A stretch of 64,000 bases of DNA from Closterium sp. NIES-65 (lineage: Eukaryota; Streptophyta; Zygnematophyceae; Desmidiales; Closteriaceae). The stretch spans positions 4,339,001-4,403,000 of the forward strand of contig CANXME010000532.1 in the NCBI GenBank assembly GCA_948144175.1. The letters are read 5' to 3'. This document shows, one piece after another, positions 44,163-55,089 of the stretch. The notes under the pieces are model-generated. The model did not search any database, had not been told where the DNA came from, and saw only the letters and a program-made list of their open reading frames with translations. Positions within the stretch are counted from its first letter, which is position 1. Each line of letters starts with the position of its first letter. Made by a program: the position numbers and the translations under genes.

Positions 44163-47100
44163 ATGATCTCCGCCAAAACTCCCCCGCCGGCCGAACGCGT
44201 TGCTGGAGCGGCGAGCTGCAGCGCGGGCAGGCGCGCGGCCGCATGGGATGCTGCCGCCAGCGCTGAAGTGCGTGTGCGGGCACCGGCGACCCACGGCAGC
44301 AGCGCCCGCCTCGGAAGAGCGAGAGCTCGCCCCTTCCATAACGGATGCTTCTGCCAGGACCTTGGTGGTGCGGCCCGCACGCCTCGCCATGCGCGCGCCA
44401 TTATCGCCGGCTCGGCGGCGCCAGCCGGCTCCCGCGGCCCAGCGCCCCAACCGTTCCCCTCGCGACCCCACTCGGCCCGTGTAGCGGCTGGCGGCGGGTT
44501 GCACGCGGCGAGCGCGGGGGGAGCGGAGGAGGCGGCGGCGGAGCGGGAGGTGGCGTGGGCGCGCGGCGAGGAGGGCGTGTGGAGCGTGGTGATCCCCACG
44601 TACAACCGCCTGCCCATCCTCACCCAGTGCCTGCGCGCGCTGGAGCAGCAGCGCGGCGAGCGGCAGGCGGGCGTGCGGCGGTACGAGGTGGTGGTGGTGG
44701 ACGACGGGTCCGACGACGGCACCGTGCGCGCGCTCGCCGCCATGGGCGTGGCGTCGTGCGAGGGGCTCGCGCAGGGCGCGGGGGAGGGAGGGGCGGGAGA
44801 GGCGGTGGATGGCGAAACGAGGCAGGCAGCGGTGGCGTTCCCCCACGTGCGACTGGTGCAGCAGCAGCACGGGGGCGCGACGGCCGCTCGGAACTACGGC
44901 GTGCGCGTGGCGGGCGGCAGCACGATCGTGTTCATCGACTCCGACATGGTCGTGTGCCCCGGTGCGCTGCCCGCCCGCTGCCGCGCTGATGCAGGCGCGC
45001 ACGAGCAAGGCAGGGATGGGGGAAGGGGGGGAGAGCTGGTGGGGAGCCGGGGGGGGGGGGTGGACGCGGGGAAGAGGGAAAGGCTGGTTGATGAGTGGGA
45101 CGGGGGGGGCGAGATGGAAGGGAGATGGAGAGGGGGGAGGGGGGAGACGGAGGCAGTGGGAGATGGAGATGGGGAGCGAGATGAGCCGTTGATGGAGAGA
45201 GGGTGGGAGTGGTGGGGGGGGAGGGATAAAAGAAAGGGGAAGGGGGGGAGAGGTGAGGGGACATGGGGGGGGGGGGGGAAGAATGGGGACGAGATGGGCG
45301 GAGCTGGGGTAAGATGCGAGAGAGTTGGGGTAGAGGGGGAGAGGATGAGAGGGGTGGAAGATGGAGAGGAGGGAGGAGGTAGAGGGGTAGAGGAGGTGGG
45401 GGAGAGCGGGGGAGAGCGGGGGAGGGAGGAGAGTGGGGGAGGGACGAGAGTGAGTGAGGGAGGAGAGGGGGAGAGAGAGAGGGGATGGGAGACTGACAGG
45501 AGAGAGGAACGCTGCAAGAGGAAAGGGGATTAAGGGAGGTCGAGGGAGAGGGAGATGTGGGAAGGAAGGTGGGAAATGTAAATGGAGGACGGAAGGAGGT
45601 GAGGGCACAGAGAAGGAAGGAGAGGGAGGGGGGAAGTGGAGGGGAAGAGGGACTCACAAACGCACACTCAGACTTGACTTGCCTGCTCGCAAGTCGTACT
45701 GCTTAAATTTCTGCTGCGTCCTCTCAACCCACCGTCGCAGGTTTCCTAGCAGCGCATGCGCGTGCTCTTGCGGAGGCAAGGAGCAGGTTTGGGGACGAGC
45801 GCACCTTCTCGTACGGGCGGGTGGTGAACACCAGCAACTTCCATGACCCCATGGCCGAACCCTTCAAACTCACTGTGCGCCCCGCCACTCGCCTTGCTGC
45901 CCTTTCTGCAACACGATAATGGTTCTCTTGGTTCCTGCCTGCGTGCAAGTCTGTTTAGTATCGGCACTCACGTCATGAGTGTGTGCACGTGCTTAGCTGC
46001 TTGATCTCCCTCCCCCCCCCCCCCACCCGCGTCATGACTCGTGGCGGGTGCTGGCAGGACTACTCAGCAGCGTTCTTCGCCACGGGCAACGTGGCCATTG
46101 CACGCCACATGCTGGCTGCCGCCACTCTCCGCCTCACCCCACCTGCTGCAACCGCGCGCTCCTCCTCTTCCTCCTGCACCTCGCGTGAGGTGCTCACGGC
46201 AGTGGAAGGGCAGGCTGGGGGAGCGGTCGTGGTTGGCCAAGCACGGAGGGAGGAGGGGCGTGGAGCGGAGGAGAAGGGGGTGGAGCAGCAGTGGCAGGAG
46301 ATGGGGCCGTTTGATGTGGACTTCAGCAGCTACGGCTGGGAGGACCTGGAGCTCGGAGGTGCGCTGCTGCCCGCACTCCCACCCTCGCACCACTGGGGTG
46401 GGCGTGGGCACCAGGGGGGGATGGGTTGAGTATGTACAGGGCATTGAAGTAGGTGGTTAGTCTGGAATGAGGGTGCCGTGGCACGTACCGGACTGTGTGC
46501 TGCTAGGCGCAGTACATCCAAGCCTTCCTGGTCTCGCCTAACCTGTGCTCCCTCCATCCCTGCATCACTGCGTGCGCCCCCTGCATGTGTGTGGGGCAGA
46601 GCGGCTGCGGCAGTGTGGCGCGCGCATATGGCAGTGCCCCGAGGCCGTGGGCTTCCACTGGCACCCGCCCTTCCATCCCTCTCACTTGCCCGCTCTCATC
46701 CGCCAGGTGACCCATCCTCATGCTCACCTCATGCTCACCTTATGCTGACCTCATGCTGACCTCATGCTGACCTCATGCTGATCTCATGCTGATCTTATGC
46801 TCACCTCATGCTGACCACATGCTGACATCATCCTGCCTCTTGCTCACTACATGCTGCCTGCAAGCGGCAGCACCACAATCCGATGGTCGTGAGAGCACCA
46901 CATGCTGTTCCACTCACAAGCTGCCTCCAGCAGTCCTCACATAACACAATCCTAATTGCGGTTCGCCAGGGAACTATGCAAGTGCCCTGAGTTCGACTGT
47001 GCTTGTCACTGCACAATCCACTTGCTTTCTACATCGTGTCTGTCCCTCGTTCCTTCTGCCCCCCCGCCTGTACTCTGCTTACCTTGCACGTGGCCCCAAC

Positions 47101-47421
47101 TCTCATGGCGCACTCGCATGTGGCGTGGGGGGACAGGAGCGGCAGCGGGGGGAGAACGGGGTGCGGTTCTTCCTCAAGCACCGCACGCTGAACGTGCGCC
47201 TCATGGTGCAGATGACGCCCTTCCACGCCGCCCTCTGGTTCCTGCTCACCCTGGGGGGCGCCCTCAACGAGCGCTCCCTGGCCCCACTGCTCGCATGGCT
47301 GGTGCAGCAAGGCCATCCCGGAGTGGCCGTGGGGATTCTCTCCCCCGTGCTCAACTGGCACACTGTGCAAGCCACACGGGAAGAGGTGCACCGACTCAGG
47401 AAGGCAGGGGTGGATGTGTGA
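44163..47421 (+). CDS. Family-2 glycosyltransferase, cyanobacterial type, 5 exons
   Basis: Likely transfers a sugar from a nucleotide-sugar donor; acceptor unknown. Proposed exons: 44163-44961, 45741-45874, 46058-46358, 46600-46706, 47137-47421. All introns are GT-AG (donors GTGCGC three times, then GTGACC), and the joined length is 1626 nt, giving 541 codons plus TGA. Residues about 139-148 read VWSVVIPTYN and 176-187 VVVVDDGSDDGT (nucleotide-binding part of a GT-A fold); FIDSDMVV at about 257-264 carries the DXD metal site; YGWEDLELG at 403-411 is the ED catalytic region; HWHPPF at 431-436 and the C-terminal RGENGVRFFLKH and MTPFHAALW segments match the cyanobacterial family (recalled, not searched). 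The first about 138 residues are Ala/Arg/Ser/Pro-rich with few acids, as in a plastid transit peptide. An in-frame low-complexity insert of about 60 residues lies in exon 3. Start codon choice is uncertain. Confidence 0.82.
44962..45740 (+). other. Intron 1 with long purine-rich tract
   Basis: Donor G|GTGCGC after codon ...VCP and acceptor CGTCGCAG|GT. About 45000-45640 is overwhelmingly purine on the coding strand (GGGAGAGGGG-type), giving large spurious frames on both strands. Assigned to an intron because the family resumes exactly at 45741 (GFLAAHARALAEAR). Confidence 0.75.
46714..46832 (+). repeat. Minisatellite in intron 4
   Basis: About ten tandem units of an 11-bp CTCATGCTGAC-type motif (variants CTCATGCTCAC, CTTATGCTGAC, CTCATGCTGAT) starting just after the exon-4 donor site. 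Confidence 0.85.
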
Positions 47422-47657
47422 GATCGGCAGGGACAGGTGAAGTTGCACTGAGGTGCTGCAGGCTTGATAATTGTTGTGCATGCGCTGGTACCGTAATCTC
47501 CTGGCAAAAAGACACCCCCCCCACCCCGCGTAGAGGCCCCCCCAGGTAATCTTTCCGGACTATGGGTTCTTTATTCCGCCTACTTTCGTGAAGACCCTTC
47601 TGTACTTTTTTATTGATAAGAACCCCCCTTTCAATATAATTACACCATTAGACCATA
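47422..47657 (+). other. 3' flank of the glycosyltransferase gene
   Basis: No further gene. Contains TACCGTAATCTCCTGG at about 47489-47504, a relative of the TA-flanked MITE termini, followed by C-rich runs. No convincing polyadenylation signal identified. Confidence 0.4.
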
Positions 47658-47659
47658 TA

Positions 47660-48185
47660 CCCGTCACCCCCCGGATATAAGCGCCACCCTAGGATAAGCG
47701 CCTGGCGCTTCTAATTGGCATATGGCGCTTATATCCCCTGCTCGTTTATAAGCGCACCCCCTGAAAAAACTTGTTTTATTATAAGTGCACGTAAACTTAT
47801 TTTTTTGAAATGTGTTCAAAACGCTTTAATGATTTCTACTTTAGCAGGCAGATGTTTTGCAGATTCGGTTCCCTTCACATTCGGACCCTGCACTGGATTC
47901 GGGTCCAGTCAGCAGGAGCTGTCATGAGCTGTCAGGAGCTGGATGTGAGTCAGATTGGGTGTACCTCCCTGCGCGCGCGAGAATTTCACAGACGACCCCA
48001 TGTAACTTCGTCTCGATTGAAAAGGCAAGCACGAGATCTACAGCATGGTGTTCAAAAATATATAAAAACATATATGTCATTTTATAAACGCCGGCGCTTA
48101 TAAATTTACTCGATTATAAGCCCACCCCCCTAAAAAAACCTGCTTTATTATTGCCCCCCATGGGGGTATATCCGGGGTATGACGG
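47660..48185. mobile_element. TA-flanked MITE, copy 2 (Tc1/mariner-pogo-like)
   Basis: 526 bp, about 97 percent identical to 33807-34334 with about 14 differences and a 3-bp indel in the middle. Flanked by TA (47658-47659 and 48186-48187). The left terminus differs slightly from the perfect repeat of copy 1 (CCCGTCACCCCCC). The 97-codon frame at 47810-48103 corresponds to that of copy 1. Confidence 0.85.
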
Positions 48186-48187
48186 TA

Positions 48188-48765
48188 CTCCAATTTTTGT
48201 TTCTTACCGTTATTGATAATTTCCACAACACCAAAAAGCTGAAATAACTAAACACTACAATCAGGGCTTCAGATTGGTTTTGGCCCACCCTTTGTAATCA
48301 GGGTTCTAGGTAAAGTCAACCCTGATGCTTCGGGTACATTTTTTTTCCCTGACAAGCGTAAAAAGTTTATTAGACTGAATCATTCACATTAAAGTTGGCC
48401 CTACACTGAATTTCCCAGTGTTGCGATCAGAAGTTGATCGTAGCCAGGATCTCCTCAGGAGGGTTCGCACACTACTGGTTTAGTGGTGGTGGGCCCTTGA
48501 CCTCAATAGCAGAGTGAATGTAAATGCCTGAGATAATAAAAACATGCAAATACGGCACTATAAATAAGGGTACAGGGGAATACCAATCGACCTAGCTAGC
48601 CATGTACTCAAAGGGGTACATTCTGATGTTATAACCGAAGGATCGTAGTGGATAGGATAATGCTGCTAAGTGTAAGAGAGAGAAATGTGAAGTCTCTGTA
48701 ATGACCTTGTTTAATGAATTGAAGGAGAACAAGATAATTATAAGATAGGAGTACAAGGATATAAA
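48188..48765. other. Non-coding stretch left of element I
   Basis: AT-rich sequence, no gene seen. Contains a CAGGGTTCTAGG string near 48300 recalling hAT ends but without a partner, a TATAAATA string near 48560, and GCTAGCCATGTACTC (48596-48610), which recurs at 54762-54776 beyond element I. Confidence 0.4.
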
Positions 48766-48908
48766 TGTCAAAACATATATTGTTCTGTTCATTTCACTCT
48801 AGGTTGTGTAGGGTTCTTTCCTTAGAGGGTACAACATTTCACTCTCAATAGTCTTGTATCCCCCTCACTTACCTAATCGACATCCTCACCTAGCTAGTAA
48901 TTCTTACA
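48766..48908 (+). repeat. 5' LTR of copia I
   Basis: 143 bp, TGTCAAAACATA...ATTCTTACA. Different in sequence from the A/E/F/K LTRs except for the TGTCA start. Confidence 0.9.
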
Positions 48909-49439
48909 TGGTATTAAGAGCAAAAAGCTCCTTAGGACCGAATTTTTAAAAGGGCCCACCACTACTATTTCGATCTACTCCCCGAGTCGCGCCCCTAGGA
49001 GAAAAACGAAATGCGAAAACGTGCCCTAGGCGAAACGGTTCAATTTTTCTGCCCTAGGTGCGATTTTTCTGCCTAGTCACGTGTGACCCCCCCCTGACCG
49101 CGCCCTAGCTGCCCCGTGCGCCTCTCGCGCAGCCCGTCAGCCCCTACACCCGGTCCCCACTCGTTCCTGCTGCTGCGCGCGCCACTCACGCCGCCCGCCA
49201 GCCCCTAGCACGCACCTGCTGCGCGCTCCTTTTCAGCTGCTCCGCGCGCGCGCGCGCTCCTTTTCAGCTGCTCCGCGCGCACCTGTTGCTCGCCCCTAGG
49301 TGCTAGCTCACAGCCCGCACGCGCCTACTGCTGCTGTGCACCGGCTGCTACTGCTACGTGCCGCCGCTGCTCTGCCACTGTGTCCTAGCCGCGCCACCCA
49401 GCCCGAACTGTCACTGCTACTAGTGCCACTTCAACTAGT

Positions 49440-49970
49440 ACTGCTATAGCTAGCGCTACTCACTGCTGCTGCTACTGAAGCTCCTGCTGCTACAGCTAGT
49501 GCTACTGCTGCTGCTGCTAGTACGGCACTTGCTACTGCTGCTACTGACGCTACTGCTGCTACAGCTAGCGCTACTCACTGCTGCTGCTACTGAAGCTAGT
49601 GCTACTACAGCTATTGCTACTCCTGCTGCTGCTACTACGGCACTTGCTACAGCTGCTACTTACGCTACTGCTGCTACAGCTAGCGCTACTCACTGCTACT
49701 GCTACTGAAGCTCCTGCTGCTATAGCTAGTGCTACTGCTGCTGCTGCTGCTAGTACGGCACTTGCTACTGCTGCTCCTGCTTCGCTGCTGCGCCTGAACT
49801 GCTGCTGCAGTACTGCTGCCGCCTGCATTGCCCTGCTACTGCTGCTGCTACTTGCTGCAGCTGCTCCTCCTTGCTGCTGCTACTTGCTTCAGCTGCTCCT
49901 CCTTGCTGCTGCTACTTGTTGCCGCTGCTCCTCCTTGCTACTGCTGCTGCTACTTGCTGCAGCTGCTCCT

Positions 49971-50034
<64 letters not shown>

Positions 50035-50250
50035 ACTTGCCGCTGCTGCTCCGCCACTGAGCCCGAACCGCGCCGCCCTGTCCGAGCCGCGCCGCCCAAC
50101 CTGAGCTGTCACTGCTGCTGCTGCTGCACCTACTGCTGCTACAACTAGTGCTACTCGGTCTACTGCTTCTACTGCTGCTGCTGCTGCCCGAGCCGCCCTA
50201 CTACTGCTGCTGCTGGAGGGAGTACTGCTGGGAGTGGTGGAGGTGCGGCC
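49440..50250 (+). repeat. Low-complexity CTG/CTA-rich region in copia I
   Basis: Region rich in GCTGCTGCTACT-type triplets with larger repeats of about 120-180 bp (for example GCTACAGCTAGYGCTACTCACTGCTGC near 49490, 49560 and 49680), ending in a pure (CTG)n run at about 49975-50033. It occupies the place where Gag would be expected. Poly-Leu, poly-Ala or poly-Cys frames here are artefacts of triplet repeats. Confidence 0.75.
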
Positions 50251-50399
50251 TCCCAGCCCCACCGAACCGCCCTGCTGCTGTTACTACTGCTGCTGCTGCT
50301 ACCTGTGCTACTGGAAGTCGAGGAGGTGCTGCTGGGAGTGCAGGAGGTGCTGCTGGCACTGTAGGAGCTGGAGGTGCTGGAACTACTCCCGACAGTCAT

Positions 50400-53300
50400 T
50401 GTCTGTCATGGCCACTTCCGCGGTAGTTGCTGCTGCCAGGGGTGGACAGCAGCAGGCACTGCTTCTCCCGAACGACCCCACCCCTCGGCAGCTTCATGAA
50501 TGGGTTATTCAGCGAGGTCGTCCCGGTGGTGGAGGTTATCGTTCTGTTAGGACCGCTGCTCCAGGTGTTAGTGAGTCTGCTGCCACTCCAGGTGCTAGTG
50601 AGTCTGCTGCCGCTCCAGGTGCTAGTGAGTATGCTGCAGCTCTAGGTGCCCGTGAGTCTACCAATGCTCTAGGTGCTAGTGCGTCTACTACCACAGGTAC
50701 TGCCTCAGCTGAGGTCTTGCACACTTTCACGCTTGACTCAGGCGCGTCACGTTGCTTCTTCCGTGATTGCACCACAGTCACACCACTCACAGCACCTGTC
50801 CTAGTCTCACTGGCTGACCCCTTTGGAGGCCCAATGGTTGCGCGAGCCTCCACGGTCCTCCCTTGTCCAGCAGTCCCCTCTGGCTCTATGTCAGGTCTCC
50901 ACCTCCCCACGTTCTCGACGAATTTGGTGAGCAACGCTGCCATTCAGGATGTCTGGGTTGATACCTTTATTCCTGGAGGGCAGCGTGTGGCGATCTGTAC
51001 GTGCTCTCGGACTGGCCGTCACCTGGCTACATTCACTCGACAGCCCGGGTCTAGTCTGTACACACTGACCACTGCGTCTGCACAGGTGGCTGAGTCAGGT
51101 CAGGTAGCTGCGTCGAGTCGAGCGTCTGCGTCAGGGCAGTAAGCTGCGTCTTGCTCGTGCAGAGTACTCACGCACGAGAATCAGCGCTGGCACCACCGTC
51201 TTGGTCACCCCTCCCTGCAGCGTCTGTGCGGCATGCACTCCCGGCTCCTGGTCTCTGGCCTCCCTGAGACCCTGCCCCCCCTCCCGCGCTCGCTTGCGCC
51301 GCCATGCCTTCCTTGCGTCGAGGGGCGGCAGCGCGCTGCTCCTCACTCCTCCGAGTTTCCTCCGACCACTGCTCCTCTGCAGACTCTCCACCTGGACGTG
51401 TGGGGCCCGACCCCTGTCGGTGGAACGGACCAAGAGCGCTACTTCCTGCTGGTTGTTGACGACTACACACGCTACACCACCGTCTTCCCCTTGCGTCGCA
51501 AGGCGGACGTCAGTGGTGTTTTGATCCCCTAGATCCGTGCTACTCGTCTTCAGCTGCACGAGCGCTTTCAGCAGGACTTCCCAGTCCTGCGTCTGCACTC
51601 TGACAGGGGTGGTGAGTTCAGCTCTAGCGTCATTGAGACGTTCTGCCAGGATGAGGGCATCGCCCAGTCGTTCACGCTTCCGGCCTCTCCGCAACAAAAT
51701 GGGATCGCTGAGCGTCGCATTGGCCTGATCATGGAGGTTGCTCGTACCTCCATGATCCATGCGGCTGCTCCCCATTTTCTGTGGCCGTTTGCGGTCCGAT
51801 ACGCCGCGCATCAGCTCAACCTCTGGCCCCGTTTCTCTGCTCCAGAGACCTCGCCCACACTCCGTTGGACGGGACAGCTTGGTGATGCGTCGTCATTTCG
51901 GGTCTGGGGCGCGCTCTCCCTTGTTCGCGATACCAAAGCGAGCAAGCCCTCTCCTTGCACTCTCCGCTGTGTCTTCCTGGGCTTCCCCACCGACGCTCCA
52001 CCCTGGCAGTTCTACTACCCAGCCTCGCGTCGTGTTCTGTCCTCTCAGGACGTCACCTTTGACGAGTCGGTCTGTTACTACCGACTTCACCCGCACGCGT
52101 CCCACCCGGTCCCCCTCGCACCTCTCTTCCTGGTACCATTCCCCCCCCCCCGGTAGACCCCCTTCCCCCACAGGTTCCTGCTCCCTCAGGTGTGTCCCAG
52201 GTAGACCCACCCCCCTTGGATGAGTCAGTTGAGATCTATTCTGACTCCTCTGACTCACTTGAGGGGGGTGACGCCGTCGCCGATGACACGGCGACCACTC
52301 GCCGCACTCCTCGCTTGGAGACCCCCCCGGGTTTCCCGCCACGGCCGTCTTTGCCGCCTCCGCAGCCTGCTGCTGTGGACTCTGGAGCTGAGACTTCTGG
52401 AGCTGGGGCTGGGGGTGGTGAGTCTGGGGGTGCCCGCTCTCCTCGTCTGGCTACCCCCCAAGGGTTTCTACCTCTGCCGTCTTCGCCGCCTCTGTAGCCT
52501 GCTGCTGTGGACACTGGAGCAGAGATTGAGGGTACTGAGTCTGGGGGTGCTGGGACTGAGGGTACTGAGCTTGCGAGTGCTGAGACCGAGAGTCCTGACT
52601 ACCTTGCGAATCTTGTCTCTGACCCTATCCCTGCCTGTCCTCCGTCCGTCGAGGGTGAGACTGCTCTTGGCTGTACTGCCCTTGGCTGTGACGTTCTAGA
52701 GGACAGACAGGAGGAGCTGGAGTGCCTTGCTGCCGCTTCACCCCATCAGGCGACCATGCTGCTTGCCCCTGAGGGAGACCCGGATGCACTTGACATCCCC
52801 ACCCCGCACTCCTACAGGGAGGCGATTTCGAGTGAGTACTCCTCTCAGTGGCAGACAGCCATGGATGCAGAGATGGCTTCTTGGAAGTCCACAGGCACCT
52901 ACGTCGACGAGGTTCCCCCACCTGGGGCGAACATCCTCAGTGGCATGTGGATTTTCAGGGTGAAGCGGCTGCCGGGTTCTCCGCCTGCCTTCAAGGCACG
53001 TTACGTTGCTTGAGGCTTTAGTCAGCGTGAGGGGGTCGACTTCTTTGAGACCTTCTCCCCCACCCCGAAGATGACCACTCTTCGGGTGTTGCTAGACGTT
53101 GCAGCTCAGCGTGACTACGAGCTGCACTCTCTCGACTTCTCGACAGCTTTCTTACAGGGTAGCCTTCAAGAGGCCATCTGGTTGCGCCGTCCACCGGGCT
53201 TCACTAGGTCGTTTCCTGAGGGTACCCAATGGAGCCTACGGCGACCTGTGTACGGCCTCGGTCAGGCGCCCCGCAAGTGGCACGACGCACAGAGGACGAC

Positions 53301-54362
53301 ACTTACTGCTCTTGGGTTTGCTCCTTCGACTGCTGACCCGTCGCTGTTTCTACGTACCGACACTTCTCTGCCGCCGTTCTACATCCTCGTGTACGTTGAG
53401 GACTTGGTTTTTGCTACTGTTGACACTGAGGCACTGGCCCTAGTGAAGGTGGAGCTGCAGGAGAGACACACGTGCACTGACCTGGGTAAGCCGCGGAGCT
53501 ATCTTGGCTTGCAGATCATCGGGACAGAGCACGGCACACCATCACCCTGACTTAGCCACACATGGTGCACCAGGTCCTTCAGCGTTTCGGCTTCCAGTTC
53601 TCCTCGCCACAGCCCACTCCTCTGTCTACGGGCCACTCGCTCTCAGCTCCACCTTCGGACGAGTCCGTAGAGCCGAGTGGTCCGTACCCAGAGCTTGTGG
53701 GTTGCCTCATGTACCTGATGACGTGCTCTCGAACTGACCTCGCGTACCCTCTCAGCCTTCTGGCTCGCTACATGGCACCCGGTAGACACCGAAAGGTGCA
53801 CTGGGATGCTGCGAAGAGGGTACTGCGTTAGTTGTGAAGTACATCGGGCATGGGGCTCGTGCTTGGAGGTCAGGGTTCAGTGGTACTCATAGGACACTCT
53901 CACGCTTCTTGTGCTGACGACCAGGCGACTCAGCGTTCGTCACAGGGTTACACCTTTAGTCTTGGCTCTTGTTTTGTCTCGTGGAGGTCCACTCGTTCTT
54001 CTTGTGTGCTTGGCTCCAGCTGTGAGGCCGAGATCTACGCCGGGGCCATGGGTGTACAGGAGCTACGCTGGCTGACCTACCTGCTGACCGACTTGGGGGA
54101 GCGGCCTCGTTCTCCTCCAGTTCTGTACGTTGACAACAAGGCAATGCTTGCCTTGTGTCGGGAGCAGAGACTGGAGCACAGAACGAAGCATATTGCTCTT
54201 CACTACTTCCTTGCGCGTGAGCTGTAGCAGCGTGGTCAGCTGCGCCTTGCTTACGTGGCCTCTCGGGCCAACACTGCCTAAGGCCCTTGGGTCTGGTGAT
54301 CATCAGCGTTTCAGCACTGCTCTTGGGCTTGTGCCCACTCTGCCTCACCTGCTGGTTGCTTG
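50400..54362 (+). pseudogene. gag(3' part)-pol region of copia I (fossil)
   Basis: Order: a Gag-end phrase DPTPRQLHEWVIQRGRPGGG near 50480-50540; protease core TLDSGASRCFF near 50730; GAG-pre-integrase HHRLGHPSLQRL near 51190; integrase DVWGPTPV to SDRGGEF to QQNGIAERR about 51390-51730; a comparatively short hinge about 52080-52790; reverse transcriptase about 52800-53830; RNase H about 53850-54362. Several breaks. Same family as A/E/F but a separate branch. Confidence 0.83.
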
Positions 54363-54608
54363 ACTTGCTCTTGTTGTACACTGTTAGATATCTTTATACC
54401 TGCATGTTTATTCTTGCTAGGTTGTGATCAGTGTACTGCCTTGCTATTATAACTTTGCATGTGAACTGGCCTTGTGGCCGCCTGCTTGTGCTCAGATTGT
54501 GTGGTGTCCTTCAGATCCACCCTGAGCTTTGCCTTGCTTGTTCTCTCTCTTGTCTGGTCTTGTGACCACTGTTAGGTTTGGCTATCCCCTCCTTCACCTT
54601 TGAGGGTG

Positions 54609-54744
54609 TGTCAAAACATATATTGTTCTGTTCATTTCACTCTAGGTTGTGTAGGGTTCTTTCCTTAGAGGGTACAACATTTCACTCTCGATAGTCTTGT
54701 ATCCCCCTCCCTTACCTAATCGACATCCTCACCTAATTCTTACA
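54609..54744 (+). repeat. 3' LTR of copia I
   Basis: 136-bp partner of 48766-48908, preceded by a CCTTTGAGGGTG polypurine-like tract. Confidence 0.9.
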
Positions 54745-54768
54745 ATAAATAGCATTCATAGCTAGCCA

Positions 54769-55074
54769 TGTACTCTGAGGGGTACATTCCCTTATTAACT
54801 GAATTACATTGCTACAGTAACCACGACTATTGCCATTCTAGACAGTTACCATGTTGCACTTTGCAACTGCCTTGTGCGGTTGCTGGGCATGCGGTTACTG
54901 CGCAGTCAAGGGTCACGACCGTTGACTGTCTTCGACTGTTGATCTTTGGGTGACCCTCGAACTTCCGGGTGCTCTTTACGAGCTAGTGCGGACAGGCGCC
55001 TGCTTTGCTATGAAGAGACGCGACAATGGAGAGCCTTCGGGAATGCTTATAATAACCTTTCGGTTATTTCAACA
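54769..55074 (-). repeat. Proposed 3' LTR of copia J
   Basis: The inner edge is well supported by the polypurine tract and TGTTGA start on the minus strand; the outer edge (TGTACTCTG on plus) is a guess from the CA terminus. AATAACC/GGTTATT palindromes near 55050-55070. Confidence 0.5.
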
Positions 55075-55089
55075 CTCCCCTTCATTCCT

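Larger units (their letters stand above)
48766..54744 (+). mobile_element. Ty1/copia retrotransposon I, complete outline
   Basis: 6.0-kb plus-strand element with 5' LTR 48766-48908 (143 bp) and 3' LTR 54609-54744 (136 bp), which differ by about two substitutions and one 7-bp indel. Perfect target duplication ATAAA (48761-48765 and 54745-54749). Primer site TGGTATTAAGAGC at 48909. Low LTR divergence implies recent insertion, yet the coding region carries several breaks and a recognisable UBN2-type Gag N-terminus is absent, so it may have moved with help from other copies (inference). Confidence 0.92.

Noticed and set aside
44962-45533. Continuation of the exon-1 frame through 45533 as coding sequence
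   Set aside because: After DMVVCPG the frame enters purine-rich low-complexity sequence with no family similarity, while the expected continuation appears exactly after the acceptor at 45740.
44103-45657. 500-codon minus-strand frame and Pro/Ser/Leu-rich frames opposite the glycosyltransferase
   Set aside because: They arise from the polypurine intron and the GC-rich exon 1; the plus strand has real GT2 motifs and splice sites.
48290-48350. CAGGGTTCTAGG near 48300 as a second hAT element
   Set aside because: No inverted partner or 8-bp duplication found within a plausible distance.
49499-50150. Poly-Leu, poly-Ala and poly-Cys frames in copia I
   Set aside because: Triplet-repeat artefacts readable in every frame.
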